DNA of 64,000 nt from Liopterus haemorrhoidalis (taxonomy: Eukaryota; Arthropoda; Insecta; Coleoptera; Dytiscidae): positions 19,814,092 to 19,878,091 of the forward strand of contig OZ020611.1 of assembly GCA_963971575.1 (NCBI GenBank), in the 5' to 3' direction. Of the stretch, positions 63,150-64,000 are shown piece by piece; positions within the stretch are counted from its first letter, which is position 1; each line of letters starts with the position of its first letter. The notes beneath the pieces were generated by a model that had not been told where the DNA came from, searched no databases, and saw only the letters and a program-made list of their open reading frames with translations. Made by a program: the position numbers and the translations under genes.

Positions 63150-64000
63150 AGGGTTTTATAGGTATGACCAAAAAACCCTTATACCGTCATTTTGTCGTCT
63201 GTCTGTCCGGTAAAAATTGTAGCCAAACGGCTAAACCTAGAGAGTTGAAATTTGGCATGCTTATACAACTCTTTGACCCGCACATAGGAAAAATACTAAA
63301 ACATCTAAAAAACATATCCCCCTAAAAATATAAACAAATATATGCTCATCGAAAAAAAAAAATATATTTTTTTACAATTCTGTGTAGGGTATCAAATGAA
63401 AGCTCTTGGTACGTGGATTAACAATCAAAAATTTTTTTTTGAAAAATAAATTATTTTGGCTAAATTTTTGCCAAAATTGTGCAAAAAAATTTTTGTCCCA
63501 CACCATGTAGCGCAGATGGTTTAAACTAAAAATCTAAAAAAAATCTAAATGTACATTGGTGTGAACCGGAATAGTTCAAAAGGAATTTTTGATCAGATTA
63601 TGTTTTCGGAAAATAACGCAAATTTTGTGTTTTTAACTAAAATATGTTAAATATTAAATTCGCTAAGTAACACAATAGATAAGTAAGCGCTCGTAGCGTA
63701 GTGCGTTTCGTCGTTGCTTTGTTGTTTGCAAACTAGAGTTCGATTCCTGTCAATTTTAATATTTCTGTTTTATTTTGTATTTTTTCTTGTTTAAATTATT
63801 TTGGTAAATGTTGCATTTAATTTTTAAAAGCGTAAATTTAATAACCAGCGGGAAGTGTTGAAATTATAATTTAATTCTATGTTTGAATGTATACGAAATC
63901 AGAGGGCGGGGCTTATGATTTAAGCAACCAATAGAAGCCATAGGCGCAATTTTCAAAATCTTGATGAACCTTGCTATAGAAAAAATACTGCACATATTTA
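63150..64000 (+). mobile_element. HINE-A element (copy A7), runs off the window
   Basis: Begins AGGGTTTTATAGGTATGACC immediately after the T run of A6, then CTGTCTGTC, GCCAAACGGCTAAACC, GGTGTGAACCGGAATAG, the slot at 63682-63750 and GGGCGGGGCTTATGATTTAA. The 3' end lies past the window. Confidence 0.82.
63682..63750 (+). other. tRNA-like cassette in HINE-A7
   Basis: A-box-like TAGCGTAGTGCG, middle TCGTTGCTTTGTTGTTTGC, B box GTTCGATTCC. Related to A4 in its middle and to A5 at its start (GCGCTCRTAGCG), as if it mixes the two. Confidence 0.58.

Overview
This window is an AT-rich stretch of animal nuclear DNA, most likely from an insect, built almost entirely from transposable elements. The pointers are a copia LTR element primed on the anticodon part of initiator tRNA-Met, mariner and DD41D Tc1/mariner elements, piggyBac and hAT elements with exact target duplications, Helitrons, and many short elements with the layout of insect DINE/HINE repeats. 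I recognise no host gene, no exon/intron structure and no true rRNA or tRNA gene. The species cannot be named from the sequence.

Layout. 1-9.2 kb: a mariner 3' end, a second mariner split by a solo LTR, a hAT MITE with perfect 8-bp target duplications, a LINE fragment, a Helitron and a small hAT-like MITE. 9.2-16.5 kb: a broken mariner, a HINE-A repeat, then a complete copia element (two identical 153-bp LTRs, one open 1330-codon gag-pol frame on the minus strand) inserted in a HINE-B repeat. 17-20.4 kb: a nest, outer hAT > inner hAT > mariner plus Helitron, with target duplications preserved for both hATs and the mariner. 20.4-34.7 kb: HINE copies, a LINE RNase H remnant, a hAT MITE with internal minisatellite, a piggyBac deletion derivative, an inverted HINE-B pair, and a HINE-A copy split by a DD41D deletion derivative. 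34.7-45.9 kb: LINE fragments, a tRNA-derived SINE, long-TIR MITEs, a second piggyBac copy, and a foldback element. 46-57 kb: LINE 3' ends, a DD41D transposase broken only by two stop codons, a full-length degenerate mariner, and an intact DD41D transposon (356-codon transposase, both TIRs, TA duplication) inside a HINE-B. 57-64 kb: HINE copies, LINE C-termini, a 1.6-kb Helitron with internal repeated blocks, and two HINE-A copies joined head to tail.

Two repeat families dominate. HINE-A (about 1.05 kb; older relatives called A2 here) and HINE-B (about 0.65 kb) share no obvious sequence but have the same architecture: a 5' subterminal motif, a GTCT-type microsatellite near the 5' end, the inverted motif near the 3' end, then a perfect hairpin and a T-rich terminus. 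This matches Helentron-associated (DINE-1-like) elements. In HINE-A, one internal slot holds a tRNA-like sequence with recognisable A and B boxes that differs from copy to copy while its flanks stay alike. That modular tRNA-like cassette is the most unusual thing in the window.

The elements do not work together as a system. Only the copia and the DD41D element at 55.5-56.8 kb look able to encode complete proteins. The others are deletion derivatives, truncated copies or fossils.
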